Of a stretch of 40,350 nt of DNA, positions 24,304 through 32,938 are shown piece after piece; the stretch's first letter is position 1, and each line of letters starts with the position of its first letter. Source of the stretch: JBBKWX01 sp037969175. GTDB taxonomy: Bacteria; Bacteroidota; Bacteroidia; AKYH767-A; JBBKVM01. Both the position numbers and the translations under genes were made by a program. The notes beneath the pieces are model-generated. The model had not been told where the DNA came from and did not search any database. It saw only the letters and a program-made list of their open reading frames with translations. The stretch spans positions 1-40,350 of the forward strand of contig JBBKWX010000113.1 of assembly GCA_037969175.1 (NCBI GenBank), read 5' to 3'.

Positions 24304-26205
24304 ATGGCATACAGAGATCTGGGGCATTTTATTGAGGAGCTTGAAAAAGCAGGAGAACTAGTACGAATCAAGGAATATGTAGATCCGAAATTGGAGATAG
24401 CTGAAATTACAGATCGCGTTTCAAAACAATATGGACCGGCATTGTTATTCGAGAATACAGGATATGATTATCCGGTTCTTATTAATAGCATGGGAACTGA
24501 AAAAAGAATGGCCATGGCATTAGGTGTTGAGAGCCTGGATGAAATAGGTGGAGAAATAGAGGAACTTTTTAAAACACTCACCGGCCCCAAAGATGGTTGG
24601 CTTGATAAGTTGAAGCTACTTCCTAAGTTGGGAGCTATAGCTTCCTGGATGCCCAAAGTCATCAGTGGTAAAGGCGCATGTCAGGAAGTAATAATCTCTG
24701 ATCCCGATATCACTAAATTCCCGGTTTTGACCTGTTGGCCTGAAGACGGTGGACCCTTTCTTACGCTGCCTATCATTCATACCAAAGATCCACTTACAGG
24801 AATCCGCAATGTTGGCCTTTATCGCATGCAAGTTTTCGGACCGAAATTGACAGGTATGCATTGGCATCGACATAAGGTAAGTGCACGTCATTTTAATGAG
24901 TATAAGAAATTAGGAAAAATAATGCCCGTTGCAATTGCATTGGGAGGTGATCCGGTTTACACATACTCAGCTACAGCACCATTGCCCGATGGAGTTGATG
25001 AATATATGCTTGCAGGTTTCCTGAGGAAAAAGAAAGTTGAACTGGTACAGTGTATCACTCAGGATTGTCAGGTTCCTGCAGATGCTGAAATCATAATAGA
25101 GGGATATGTTGATCCCGCAGAGGACTTTATTTTAGAGGGGCCATTTGGGGATCATACCGGTTACTATTCATTGGCCGATTATTATCCCAAATTTCATATT
25201 ACTGCTATCACACATAGAAAGAATCCGGTTTATCCTGCAACTATCGTAGGCATCCCACCTCAGGAAGATGCCTGGATTGGAAAGGCAACGGAAAGGATCT
25301 TTCTGGCTCCTATAAAAATGACAATGGTACCTGAGATCGTGGATATGGTCTTACCGGTGGAAGGTGTATTTCATAACCTGGTAATTGTCAAAATCAAGAA
25401 GGATTATCCGGGTCAGGCGATCAAAGTAATGAACTCACTCTGGGGTGCAGGTCAAATGATGTTTACAAAAATGATGATCGTTGTTGATGGAGATGTTAAT
25501 ATTCATGTTAATCTTGAAGTAGCAAAATATATTTCATCCAATGTACGTCCTGATTTGGATCTGTTTTTAACTCAGGGACCAACCGATGTACTTGATCATT
25601 CATGTTCAACAATGGCATTCGGAGGCAAGCTTGGAATTGACGGTACTGCAAAACATCCGGAAGAAATGGGAGATGTGATGGATGACATGAAGGATCTATC
25701 GGCTGTGCCGGAATGGACTGAATTGACAAGATCATTTCCCGAAATTAAAGATGTAAATTCTAAGTTGATAGAAATGGGGATCTCTATTTTATTTCTTGCA
25801 ATAGAGAAAAACCGAAAAGGACATATACAGGAATTAAGTATTAAACTTTCAGAGTTTCCGGGAATAGAAAATGCAAAAGTTATAATCTTTTTGGAGCATA
25901 CGATGGACATAAGTGATATAGCAGATGCTGTTTGGAGATTTTCCAATAACGTAGATCCAAGAAGAGATCACCGTATTGTGAAGATTCAAGGAAGAGATGA
26001 ATCGATCGTGACTTTTGATGGAACAAGAAAAACTTTTGAGCTTGACGGTTTCAAAAGAGATTGGCCAAATATACTTGCATCAGATATGGATACGATCGAA
26101 CGTGTAGATAAGATCTGGGATAAATTAGGTCTTGGGAAAATGATTGATTCTCCTTCCCGGAAATACAGAAAGCAACTGTATAAAGGTGGTGCAGTAGCTG
26201 AATAA
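24304..26205 (+). CDS. ubiD: UbiD-family (prenylated-FMN) decarboxylase, possibly menaquinone biosynthesis
   Basis: Non-oxidative decarboxylase of the UbiD family, which uses prenylated FMN made by UbiX. 633 residues, longer than E. coli UbiD (about 497) and closer to the roughly 600-residue forms known in epsilonproteobacteria and Bacteroidota. The catalytic Arg174 (RNVGLYRMQ) and the acidic pair Glu278 and Asp283 in EGPFGDHTGYYS match the Arg-Glu-Glu/Asp network of the family. The metal-binding region FGDHTGYYSLADYYP is intact. In a menaquinone-making organism the likely role is the quinone-pathway decarboxylation (MqnL-like), but no ubiX or men/mqn gene is nearby, so the substrate is open. 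Confidence 0.9.
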   Translation: MAYRDLGHFIEELEKAGELVRIKEYVDPKLEIAEITDRVSKQYGPALLFENTGYDYPVLINSMGTEKRMAMALGVESLDEIGGEIEELFKTLTGPKDGWLDKLKLLPKLGAIASWMPKVISGKGACQEVIISDPDITKFPVLTCWPEDGGPFLTLPIIHTKDPLTGIRNVGLYRMQVFGPKLTGMHWHRHKVSARHFNEYKKLGKIMPVAIALGGDPVYTYSATAPLPDGVDEYMLAGFLRKKKVELVQCITQDCQVPADAEIIIEGYVDPAEDFILEGPFGDHTGYYSLADYYPKFHITAITHRKNPVYPATIVGIPPQEDAWIGKATERIFLAPIKMTMVPEIVDMVLPVEGVFHNLVIVKIKKDYPGQAIKVMNSLWGAGQMMFTKMMIVVDGDVNIHVNLEVAKYISSNVRPDLDLFLTQGPTDVLDHSCSTMAFGGKLGIDGTAKHPEEMGDVMDDMKDLSAVPEWTELTRSFPEIKDVNSKLIEMGISILFLAIEKNRKGHIQELSIKLSEFPGIENAKVIIFLEHTMDISDIADAVWRFSNNVDPRRDHRIVKIQGRDESIVTFDGTRKTFELDGFKRDWPNILASDMDTIERVDKIWDKLGLGKMIDSPSRKYRKQLYKGGAVAE

Positions 26206-26208
26206 ATT

Positions 26209-27198
26209 TTATACAAATAAGAAGGAAAGCAGAAAGCTTCCTATTATCAAAAAGATCATTGCAACCCCACCACTGAATAGCAGGAATAGTAATTTTAAAA
26301 AAGTAGATAATTTTGTTCTTTCATAGACTTTTATCAGCGATTTATAAAGATAAATTGAAAATATAAAAGGCAGAATTAATGCATAGTATTTTTGTATTCC
26401 GTTTGGTAATAATAGGAATAAAGTCAAACAGATGAAGATAAATGCATGCAAATGGAATGAATGTATCAGGTGTTCTGTGAAATAATTTTTGTTTTTATAA
26501 AATAACATCATGAGAAAAACTGCAAGAAGAGGCATCATGACAAACATAAGATAGGATGCTGCAGTTACCATTTGTCTTATCCAATAACCTGGCTCGCCAA
26601 ACGCTTTAACTGATTTTTGAACTATCAGTTTAGCAAGATAATTATTCATTCGCGTATTTTTCCAGCCTAAGCTGTCAACTAATTGATGCTCCCTTTCATC
26701 AACGATCCACTGCTCTAATGTATCCATAGAGACCTCTTTTTCGCCAAAACTTAAATAAGTCCCATCATCCGGCGAAGTATTTTCTATCACTGTAGTCTTT
26801 ACAGAATCCTGAAAGATTTCCACCATGTTTCTATCTTGAGGTTTTGAAGAAATAGTCAGATCCTCAGTATCCAGATTTATTCCCATGATTATAAAATAGA
26901 TCAGTGAAATAAAAATGTAAAGACGGATAGGAGGGATGTATCGAACTCGTTTCCCTTCAAGATATTGTTTAGTTAAATATCCAGGTTTAATGATCAATGG
27001 AACGAGGGAATGCCATAATTTGGAATCGTAAGAGAAAAGATCGCCAAGACTTTGTTTGATTAAACTACCCAGAGTAATTCTCAATGATTTCCTAGTTTGC
27101 CCACATTCAGGGCAAAATTTAAAATCTTCTTTCAAGCTGCGACCGCAATTTGCACAACTTGCCTTGAATACTTCAGATATTTTATCGTGATCCGTCAT
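26209..27198 (-). CDS. DUF3667-like zinc-ribbon membrane protein
   Basis: Membrane protein of unknown function, 329 residues. The N-terminus has a zinc ribbon of four cysteines (Cys15, Cys18, Cys29, Cys32, in CANCG and CPECGQ). A conserved-looking basic linker with GYLTKQYLEGKRVRYIPPIR leads into the first hydrophobic segment at about residues 88-106, and about four further hydrophobic segments fill the C-terminal half. This plan fits the DUF3667 family, common in Bacteroidota. A hydrophilic region of about 100 residues lies between segments one and two. It starts one base from the rlmB stop and ends 3 bases from the convergent ubiD gene. Confidence 0.85.
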   Translation of the reverse strand: MTDHDKISEVFKASCANCGRSLKEDFKFCPECGQTRKSLRITLGSLIKQSLGDLFSYDSKLWHSLVPLIIKPGYLTKQYLEGKRVRYIPPIRLYIFISLIYFIIMGINLDTEDLTISSKPQDRNMVEIFQDSVKTTVIENTSPDDGTYLSFGEKEVSMDTLEQWIVDEREHQLVDSLGWKNTRMNNYLAKLIVQKSVKAFGEPGYWIRQMVTAASYLMFVMMPLLAVFLMMLFYKNKNYFTEHLIHSFHLHAFIFICLTLFLLLPNGIQKYYALILPFIFSIYLYKSLIKVYERTKLSTFLKLLFLLFSGGVAMIFLIIGSFLLSFLFV

Positions 27199-27199
27199 T

Positions 27200-27967
27200 C
27201 TAAAATTCAGAAAGAGTTCTTTGTCTTACAATTTCAAACATCATTACACCGCATGCAACAGAAACATTCAAAGAAGAAATAATGCCCGACATAGGAATCT
27301 TCATTCTTGCATCAGCTAGTTTTAAAAGATCGTTACTTATACCATCCTCTTCACTTCCCATCATCACTGCACAAGGACCATTCAAATCAAATTGAAACAT
27401 ATTGTTCATTGATTTTTCAGTACATGCATATACACTTAATCCGCTTTCTTTTAATAAGGTAATTGATTCCGCTAGATCTCTAACTCTACATACCGGAATT
27501 CGCATCAATGCACCGGCGGAGGTCTTTATGGCATCGCCTGAGATTGCTGCTGATCCTCTTTCAGGGATTATGACACCATGAGCTCCTGCACATTCTGCAG
27601 TCCTGCAGATCGCTCCGAAATTCCTGACATCAGTCACCCTATCCAAGATTACAAAAAAGGGCACTTCACCTCTTTCATAGATCTCCGGTAATAACCAATC
27701 CAGTTTTACAAAACTTACCGGAGATATAAATCCGGCAACACCTTGATGATTCTTTCTTGTTAATCGGTTAATTTTTTCGACAGGAACTTGAATATGTGGA
27801 ACTTTGTATTCTTTTAATGCACTTTTTAATTCATGGTAAAGATCGCCATGAAGTCCTTTCTGAATAAATAATTTATCAAATTCTTTTCCTGCTTCAAGTG
27901 CTTCAATTACCGGTCTGATGCCAAAGATCAATTCGCCGCCTTCAGTTTTATCTTGTTCTTGTTTCAT
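27200..27967 (-). CDS. rlmB: 23S rRNA (guanosine-2'-O-)-methyltransferase, RlmB/TrmH family
   Basis: SPOUT-class RNA 2'-O-methyltransferase, in E. coli acting on Gm2251 in the P loop of 23S rRNA. 255 residues, normal length. An N-terminal substrate-binding domain (starting near IFGIRPVIEAL) is followed by the three SpoU motifs: DRVTDVRNFGAICRTAECAG, MMGSEEDGIS and IPMSGIISSLNVSVACGVM with the knot. The gene is 3 bases after the GWxTD gene and 1 base before the DUF3667 gene, in a tight minus-strand group. A tRNA or other rRNA target cannot be excluded. Confidence 0.93.
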   Translation of the reverse strand: MKQEQDKTEGGELIFGIRPVIEALEAGKEFDKLFIQKGLHGDLYHELKSALKEYKVPHIQVPVEKINRLTRKNHQGVAGFISPVSFVKLDWLLPEIYERGEVPFFVILDRVTDVRNFGAICRTAECAGAHGVIIPERGSAAISGDAIKTSAGALMRIPVCRVRDLAESITLLKESGLSVYACTEKSMNNMFQFDLNGPCAVMMGSEEDGISNDLLKLADARMKIPMSGIISSLNVSVACGVMMFEIVRQRTLSEF

Positions 27968-27970
27968 AAT

Positions 27971-29248
27971 TTATTTTTGATTGAATGCTCTGCCTTGTCT
28001 CCAACTTTCAACAGCCGAATACCATTGCATTTCATAACTCGGGCTTCGCTGCAACATATAATCATTATTACTAAATGGATTCTTTACTTTTTCGAAATTA
28101 AAACTTATGGATAGAGAATTCCCACCACTGCCATAGATCCATGTTTCGGATAATGAATTTCGGTAAACAGAATTTGGTTTTCCAAAAACAATGTAGATAA
28201 GTCCACGATCCGTTCTCCATCCTTCGGTGTGACAAGTGAAAAATCTGTTGGAATCCTGAACCCGGGAATAGAATTGCCTTATCAATTCACGGGCTCTTTC
28301 CTGACTTCCACCTAACATGATCCAATAGTTATCCAATGCTTCTTTTTTATCCTTGGCCATCAGGATATTTTCATATTCCTTTCTTGTGGATAAATATCGT
28401 ATTGGATAAAGCAGACTTAAAACATCAGTCATTGCCGGAAAATCATCCGAAAATCTGAACAAAGTATAACCTGCTTTATCTGTCGAATCAGATTGAAAAT
28501 GATAAAATCCTTGCTGCGGAAAATTTAATCCAGCACCCTTTTCGCTGTCAATAATAAATATACTATCCGCGAAATATTCAAAAGGTTTAATTCTTTCAGT
28601 ACTGAAAGGAGGCGTTGGTAAAGGGAATTCTCTGTTGTAATACCTGACAAGCAATTTCTTTGATTCTCCTGTTTTTGTGATGCGGAAAGTGTCCTTTGCA
28701 GAAATAAAATTTTGAATCAGGAAATCATTATTCAATTCAATTTTGAAACAATCCCTGCTTCTAAATGTACTGTCTTTTGTAGTCTCAATTAAATAATTAT
28801 TTTCACTTTGTCTGTTGAGATCGGTAATCTTTAATTCGCATACGACCAAAGGACCGACGGGGATCTTAATTCTAAAACGGCCATACAGGTTTTCATTCAG
28901 ATCAAAATAATTTTGGTCAGTAATTATGAATGATGCACTGTCTAACAAATGCCTTGAGTCATAACCTGTAAATAATTTCCAAGATAATTGGATTAATGAT
29001 TCTGATTCGCCTTGTTGCTTCTTGATATATAAAAGATCGGTTCTGGGGATGCTAAAATAGACGTCACTACTATCGCTTTTATCATGATAGAATCGAATCT
29101 CGGCTTTAGGTTCAAAATTTTTCTTGGAGTATAATCCGCTGAGATTTCGGTTGCTTACACGAGAAGGCGATTCACAAGCCTGGAAAGAAAAAGCTATAAG
29201 GAGAAAATAGATTGTTCCAAATGTTATATGCTTAGTTGTCTTCTTCAT
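27971..29248 (-). CDS. GWxTD-domain lipoprotein
   Basis: Protein of the Bacteroidota GWxTD family, about 425 residues from the ATG at 29248 (a TTG at 29260 would add four). The N-terminus is a signal peptide ending in a lipobox-like SFQAC, so it is probably anchored to the outer membrane or periplasmic face. The name motif EGWRTDRGLIYIVFGKP lies at about residues 335-351, followed by an SETWIYG strand. The first 300 residues look like beta-rich repeats with aromatic residues. Function unknown. The gene overlaps the end of rmuC by 17 bases and runs into rlmB with a 3-base gap. Confidence 0.87.
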   Translation of the reverse strand: MKKTTKHITFGTIYFLLIAFSFQACESPSRVSNRNLSGLYSKKNFEPKAEIRFYHDKSDSSDVYFSIPRTDLLYIKKQQGESESLIQLSWKLFTGYDSRHLLDSASFIITDQNYFDLNENLYGRFRIKIPVGPLVVCELKITDLNRQSENNYLIETTKDSTFRSRDCFKIELNNDFLIQNFISAKDTFRITKTGESKKLLVRYYNREFPLPTPPFSTERIKPFEYFADSIFIIDSEKGAGLNFPQQGFYHFQSDSTDKAGYTLFRFSDDFPAMTDVLSLLYPIRYLSTRKEYENILMAKDKKEALDNYWIMLGGSQERARELIRQFYSRVQDSNRFFTCHTEGWRTDRGLIYIVFGKPNSVYRNSLSETWIYGSGGNSLSISFNFEKVKNPFSNNDYMLQRSPSYEMQWYSAVESWRQGRAFNQK

Positions 29249-30575
29249 TGCTTGATTCAAGTGCTTCTTGTATTAAGTGATCAGGAAGAGTTTTGTGGGT
29301 TTTTGCTCCTAAATGTCTAATCTTTTCTGCTTTGTTTACCAGGTTCCCTCCACCGGACTTCAACTTACTGAAACTGGAGTCGTAACTATGCTGTGCCTGC
29401 TTCAAACGATCCCCTAGTTTTTCCATATCCTGAACAAAACTCACGAATTTATCATATAATTTTCCTGATTCTTCAGCAATTTCAAGAGCATTTTTAGTTT
29501 GTTTTTCCTGCTTCCAAACGGAACTTATGGTTCTTAATGAAGCAAGTAAAGTGGAAGGGCTAACTATAACTATTTTCCGGGTCCAGGCAAATTCAAATAG
29601 TTCTTTATCCTCCTGCATTGCAATAGCAAATGAAGATTCGATAGGAAGAAAAAGTAAAACGAAGTCGGGTGTATTTATTCCTTCACCTGTAGGATAATTT
29701 TTCTCAAACAATCCTTTGATATGAGACTTCAATGAAATAATATGATCGCGAAGTGCTTTATGTTTTTCAATTTCATCCTCCGCATTGGAATAGGATTCAT
29801 AAGCTGTTAAACTTACTTTCGAATCAATAATTATATGCCGGTTGTCAGGTAGATCTACAATTACATCAGGTAAAATCCTGTTACCGGATAGTGTTGTGGT
29901 AGCAACCTGAGTTCTGTATTCTTGTCCTTTAACCAAACCGGATGATTCTAGTATCCTTTCCAATACCATCTCACCCCAGTTTCCCTGGGTTTTATTTTCA
30001 CCTTTCAATGCTTTGGTAAGGTTTAATGTTTCCTTACTCATTTGCATATTGGTTTCTTTCAAAGTCTTAATCTGTTCAAGCAGGCTGGTATTTCTTTCTA
30101 TACCATCCGTATTTGCTTTTTCAACTTTTTCCTGAAATTCTTTGATTCTGTCTTTTAAGGGTGCTAATGTCAGTTCTAAATTTTCTTTGTTTTGTTTTGT
30201 AAAACGCTGGCTTTTTTCTTCCAGAATAGAATTAGCAAGATTCTCAAAATCTTTTTTGAGTTGTTCATGCATGTTTTTGATCTCAATTTGTTGCTCCGCC
30301 AGCCGTTGATTAAGGTGCTGCCTGTCAGTATTGCTTGCTGCGAGGTTTCCACTTATCGTAACTAATTCAGTGTGCTTTTTGTCAAGTTCGATTTTAGTTT
30401 CTTGTACTTGCTCTTTTAAGTATTCTGATTCTTTTTCTAATGCTGCTTTTTGCGCGGAAAGTTCGTTTACCAGATTTGGATCATGGTTTTTTAAAATGTA
30501 TAATCTCTCCCTAAATATTAGCCAGGTAATAAATACACCTGCAATAATTCCTGCTCCTAAAAATATAAATTCCAT
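29232..30575 (-). CDS. rmuC: DNA recombination protein RmuC homologue
   Basis: RmuC-family protein, implicated in limiting inversions at short inverted repeats; it has a nuclease-like fold of the PD-(D/E)XK type. 447 residues. A hydrophobic N-terminal segment (residues about 3-20) anchors it, followed by a long coiled coil (about residues 35-190), then GNWGEM (198-203) and the nuclease-like core with ILPDVIVDLPDNRHIIIDSKVS. These features are standard for the family. It starts the minus-strand group that continues with the GWxTD gene, rlmB and the DUF3667 gene. Confidence 0.93.
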   Translation of the reverse strand: MEFIFLGAGIIAGVFITWLIFRERLYILKNHDPNLVNELSAQKAALEKESEYLKEQVQETKIELDKKHTELVTISGNLAASNTDRQHLNQRLAEQQIEIKNMHEQLKKDFENLANSILEEKSQRFTKQNKENLELTLAPLKDRIKEFQEKVEKANTDGIERNTSLLEQIKTLKETNMQMSKETLNLTKALKGENKTQGNWGEMVLERILESSGLVKGQEYRTQVATTTLSGNRILPDVIVDLPDNRHIIIDSKVSLTAYESYSNAEDEIEKHKALRDHIISLKSHIKGLFEKNYPTGEGINTPDFVLLFLPIESSFAIAMQEDKELFEFAWTRKIVIVSPSTLLASLRTISSVWKQEKQTKNALEIAEESGKLYDKFVSFVQDMEKLGDRLKQAQHSYDSSFSKLKSGGGNLVNKAEKIRHLGAKTHKTLPDHLIQEALESSNEEDN

Positions 30576-30658
30576 TATTTCTGATCTTGATCTAATTTAC
30601 AAAATTCCACACGGATACTTACCCAAAACAGGATTAAATATATTAGATATTAACTATG

Positions 30659-32893
30659 CTACTTTATAACTTTATGTTGCATAGTATTAACAAACAATAC
30701 ATCCCCCAACTTATCATATTGCTGAAATACCGATATCCCTGAGTGTTTAAGGGTTTCAGCTCTGAAACCCACCATAGTAAGATCAGCCTCTGCAGATACA
30801 TTATTGATAATATCCTTAGGGTTAACCTCAGCAGTCATCGGTATCAAGGATATGTTTTTTGGAGAGATAGGAATTCTTCCGGTTTTAATTAGTTCATTCA
30901 AAGTTTCCCTTCTTTCCGCCATCTCATCTGCCGGATAAATTGCAAAGATCTTGAGGTTTGCATTTTTCCATTCGGGATGACCAATAATGATATAACCCAT
31001 TAATATGATCAGATTCGCATTTTCAAAATCTTCGGGTTTAATCCAAATATGGATCTCATTTTTGAATCCGAAATTTTTATCAGATGAGCCTAAAATACAA
31101 ACATCAAATTCCAATGCTTTTATCATTGCAAAATTGTCAACGATATCATCTACTCCCACATAATCATTCTTTGAAAATTCAAATAAGATCATATTGTTTT
31201 CCTTACCTGACACACTGGGTAATTGCAATGCTTGAGCGATTGCGGATGTATATGAAGGGCTGATCAACGTATCAATATAAACATTGCTTTTTGTAATGTT
31301 TGTGATCTTAACTAACTTCTTCAAAGTTATCTGAGCTACTGCTCTGGAGTCTTTTGAAAGATACCCGTTTATCAAATGAATGTAAGTACCAAATCCATAT
31401 TTATGACTTATCCATTTCAGCATATTAAATGCTGAAAACCGTTCAAATGAGTTATCGGTAACACAGATTACTGATGGTCGCCAGTTATCTTCAGCATCTT
31501 CTTTTTCTTTCTTCTGTACAAATACTTGTAACTGTCTGCTCAGCTGAAATATTACTCCTTTAAATATTCTTGCTACTCCATCTTTGTCTCCTCTGTTCCT
31601 GGAAATGAATAGATACAAAGTTACCATCAACAGGATAGATAAGATTGCATATGGTGCGTTCATTTTGAACATTAACCATATACACATAACAGCCCCGAGC
31701 AAAGAGATATACCATTTTGATTTAAACGCAGGACGATACGATGGATCAGCTGCAAAATGTTCAAGGAAAGAGATTAAGCAAATAGAACCATAAGTAACCA
31801 TGAAAAACATAGATATGATCTCCGCTACAAAATTCACATCGCCAATCATAATGATCCCTAATGCAATTATGCCTGTAATGAATGTTGCATGTATAGGTTC
31901 GTTTTTGCTTTTTGTTCCCTTAGATAACCATCTGTTCATCGTAGCACTTGGGAAAACACGGTCTCCTGACAAAGCTTGTAATGTCCGCGGAGCTACCATT
32001 ACACTTCCTAAGGCAGATGAGATGGTAGCCGCTGCTAAGCCAATAGGAATAATAGCAGCCCAAATAGCGATCTTACCCATGATAAGTTGGTCGGTAGCTA
32101 ATTCTTCGGGTGCTGCAGAGATAGCAAGTTTATATGCAATAAAAACATACACCACCATACCAATTAGTGTTGCACTAAGTGTACCTAATGGAATAGATTT
32201 TTTTGGATCTTTAAGATCACCTGATAAACCAACTCCTGCAGTCATTCCGGTAAAGGCAGGAAAACAAATCGCAAAGACATAGAAAAAATTATCCGGATTT
32301 GTCACTGTATCGCTAAGGGAAGAGAAATTATTTTCTTGAGCATAGCCTGTAGATCCTGCAAAGAACATGAGCAAGGCTATGAATAAAGTGGCAACCACAA
32401 AATATAGTACTACAACTCCCATATCAGCACCCTTGGTAAGCATCAGGCCAAGCAAAATGAATAGTGCAGGGATAGTAATGGCTCTTTTATCATAGATCCA
32501 AATTCCATGCGTGTCCTTCAGCCAGTTTATGACAGGGTCGAAAGCTTCTGCGAATGCTATGATATAAAACGCAACACTTATTGCCTGTGAAAGAAATAAA
32601 GCGATTCCGATTGCAGCTCCAATACTTAATCCAAACGAACGGCTAATGATATAATATTCACCACCTCCTTCTACTTTTTGATTGGTTGCTATTTCTGCAA
32701 TTGACATGGCAGTTGGAATAGTAACAAGGTGTCCTATGATAATAATAGCAAAAAGCCCCCAAAAACCTACATGTCCAACTGCATACCCAAAACGGAGAAA
32801 CATGATCGCTCCTAAAATTGTCGAAATTGCAGTCAAAAATACGGGCGCAGTCCCAAACTTGCCCTTTATAGCCTTTACTATTTCAGTAGCCAT
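30659..32893 (-). CDS. APC-superfamily transporter, SLC12 (cation-chloride cotransporter)-like
   Basis: Inner-membrane secondary transporter, 744 residues. About 12 hydrophobic segments fill residues 15-460, with the APC start FGTAPVFLTAISTILGAIMFLRFG and the cation-chloride-cotransporter-like EGGGEYYIISRSFG. GMTAGVGLSGDLKDPKKSIPLGT follows near residue 217. A C-terminal cytoplasmic region of about 280 residues resembles the soluble domain of SLC12 proteins. The family moves Cl- with K+ and/or Na+ in eukaryotes and archaea, but amino-acid transport is possible for bacterial members. It follows the Omp85-like gene with a 45-base gap. Confidence 0.85.
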   Translation of the reverse strand: MATEIVKAIKGKFGTAPVFLTAISTILGAIMFLRFGYAVGHVGFWGLFAIIIIGHLVTIPTAMSIAEIATNQKVEGGGEYYIISRSFGLSIGAAIGIALFLSQAISVAFYIIAFAEAFDPVINWLKDTHGIWIYDKRAITIPALFILLGLMLTKGADMGVVVLYFVVATLFIALLMFFAGSTGYAQENNFSSLSDTVTNPDNFFYVFAICFPAFTGMTAGVGLSGDLKDPKKSIPLGTLSATLIGMVVYVFIAYKLAISAAPEELATDQLIMGKIAIWAAIIPIGLAAATISSALGSVMVAPRTLQALSGDRVFPSATMNRWLSKGTKSKNEPIHATFITGIIALGIIMIGDVNFVAEIISMFFMVTYGSICLISFLEHFAADPSYRPAFKSKWYISLLGAVMCIWLMFKMNAPYAILSILLMVTLYLFISRNRGDKDGVARIFKGVIFQLSRQLQVFVQKKEKEDAEDNWRPSVICVTDNSFERFSAFNMLKWISHKYGFGTYIHLINGYLSKDSRAVAQITLKKLVKITNITKSNVYIDTLISPSYTSAIAQALQLPSVSGKENNMILFEFSKNDYVGVDDIVDNFAMIKALEFDVCILGSSDKNFGFKNEIHIWIKPEDFENANLIILMGYIIIGHPEWKNANLKIFAIYPADEMAERRETLNELIKTGRIPISPKNISLIPMTAEVNPKDIINNVSAEADLTMVGFRAETLKHSGISVFQQYDKLGDVLFVNTMQHKVIK

Positions 32894-32938
32894 TCAATCT
32901 AATTTTGCAACAAAATACCAAATATTAAGAGATTTAGC

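Noticed and set aside
31584..32282. Plus-strand frames of 69 and 160 codons inside the SLC12-like gene
   Set aside because: They mirror the hydrophobic codons of the transporter on the other strand and start without any signal.
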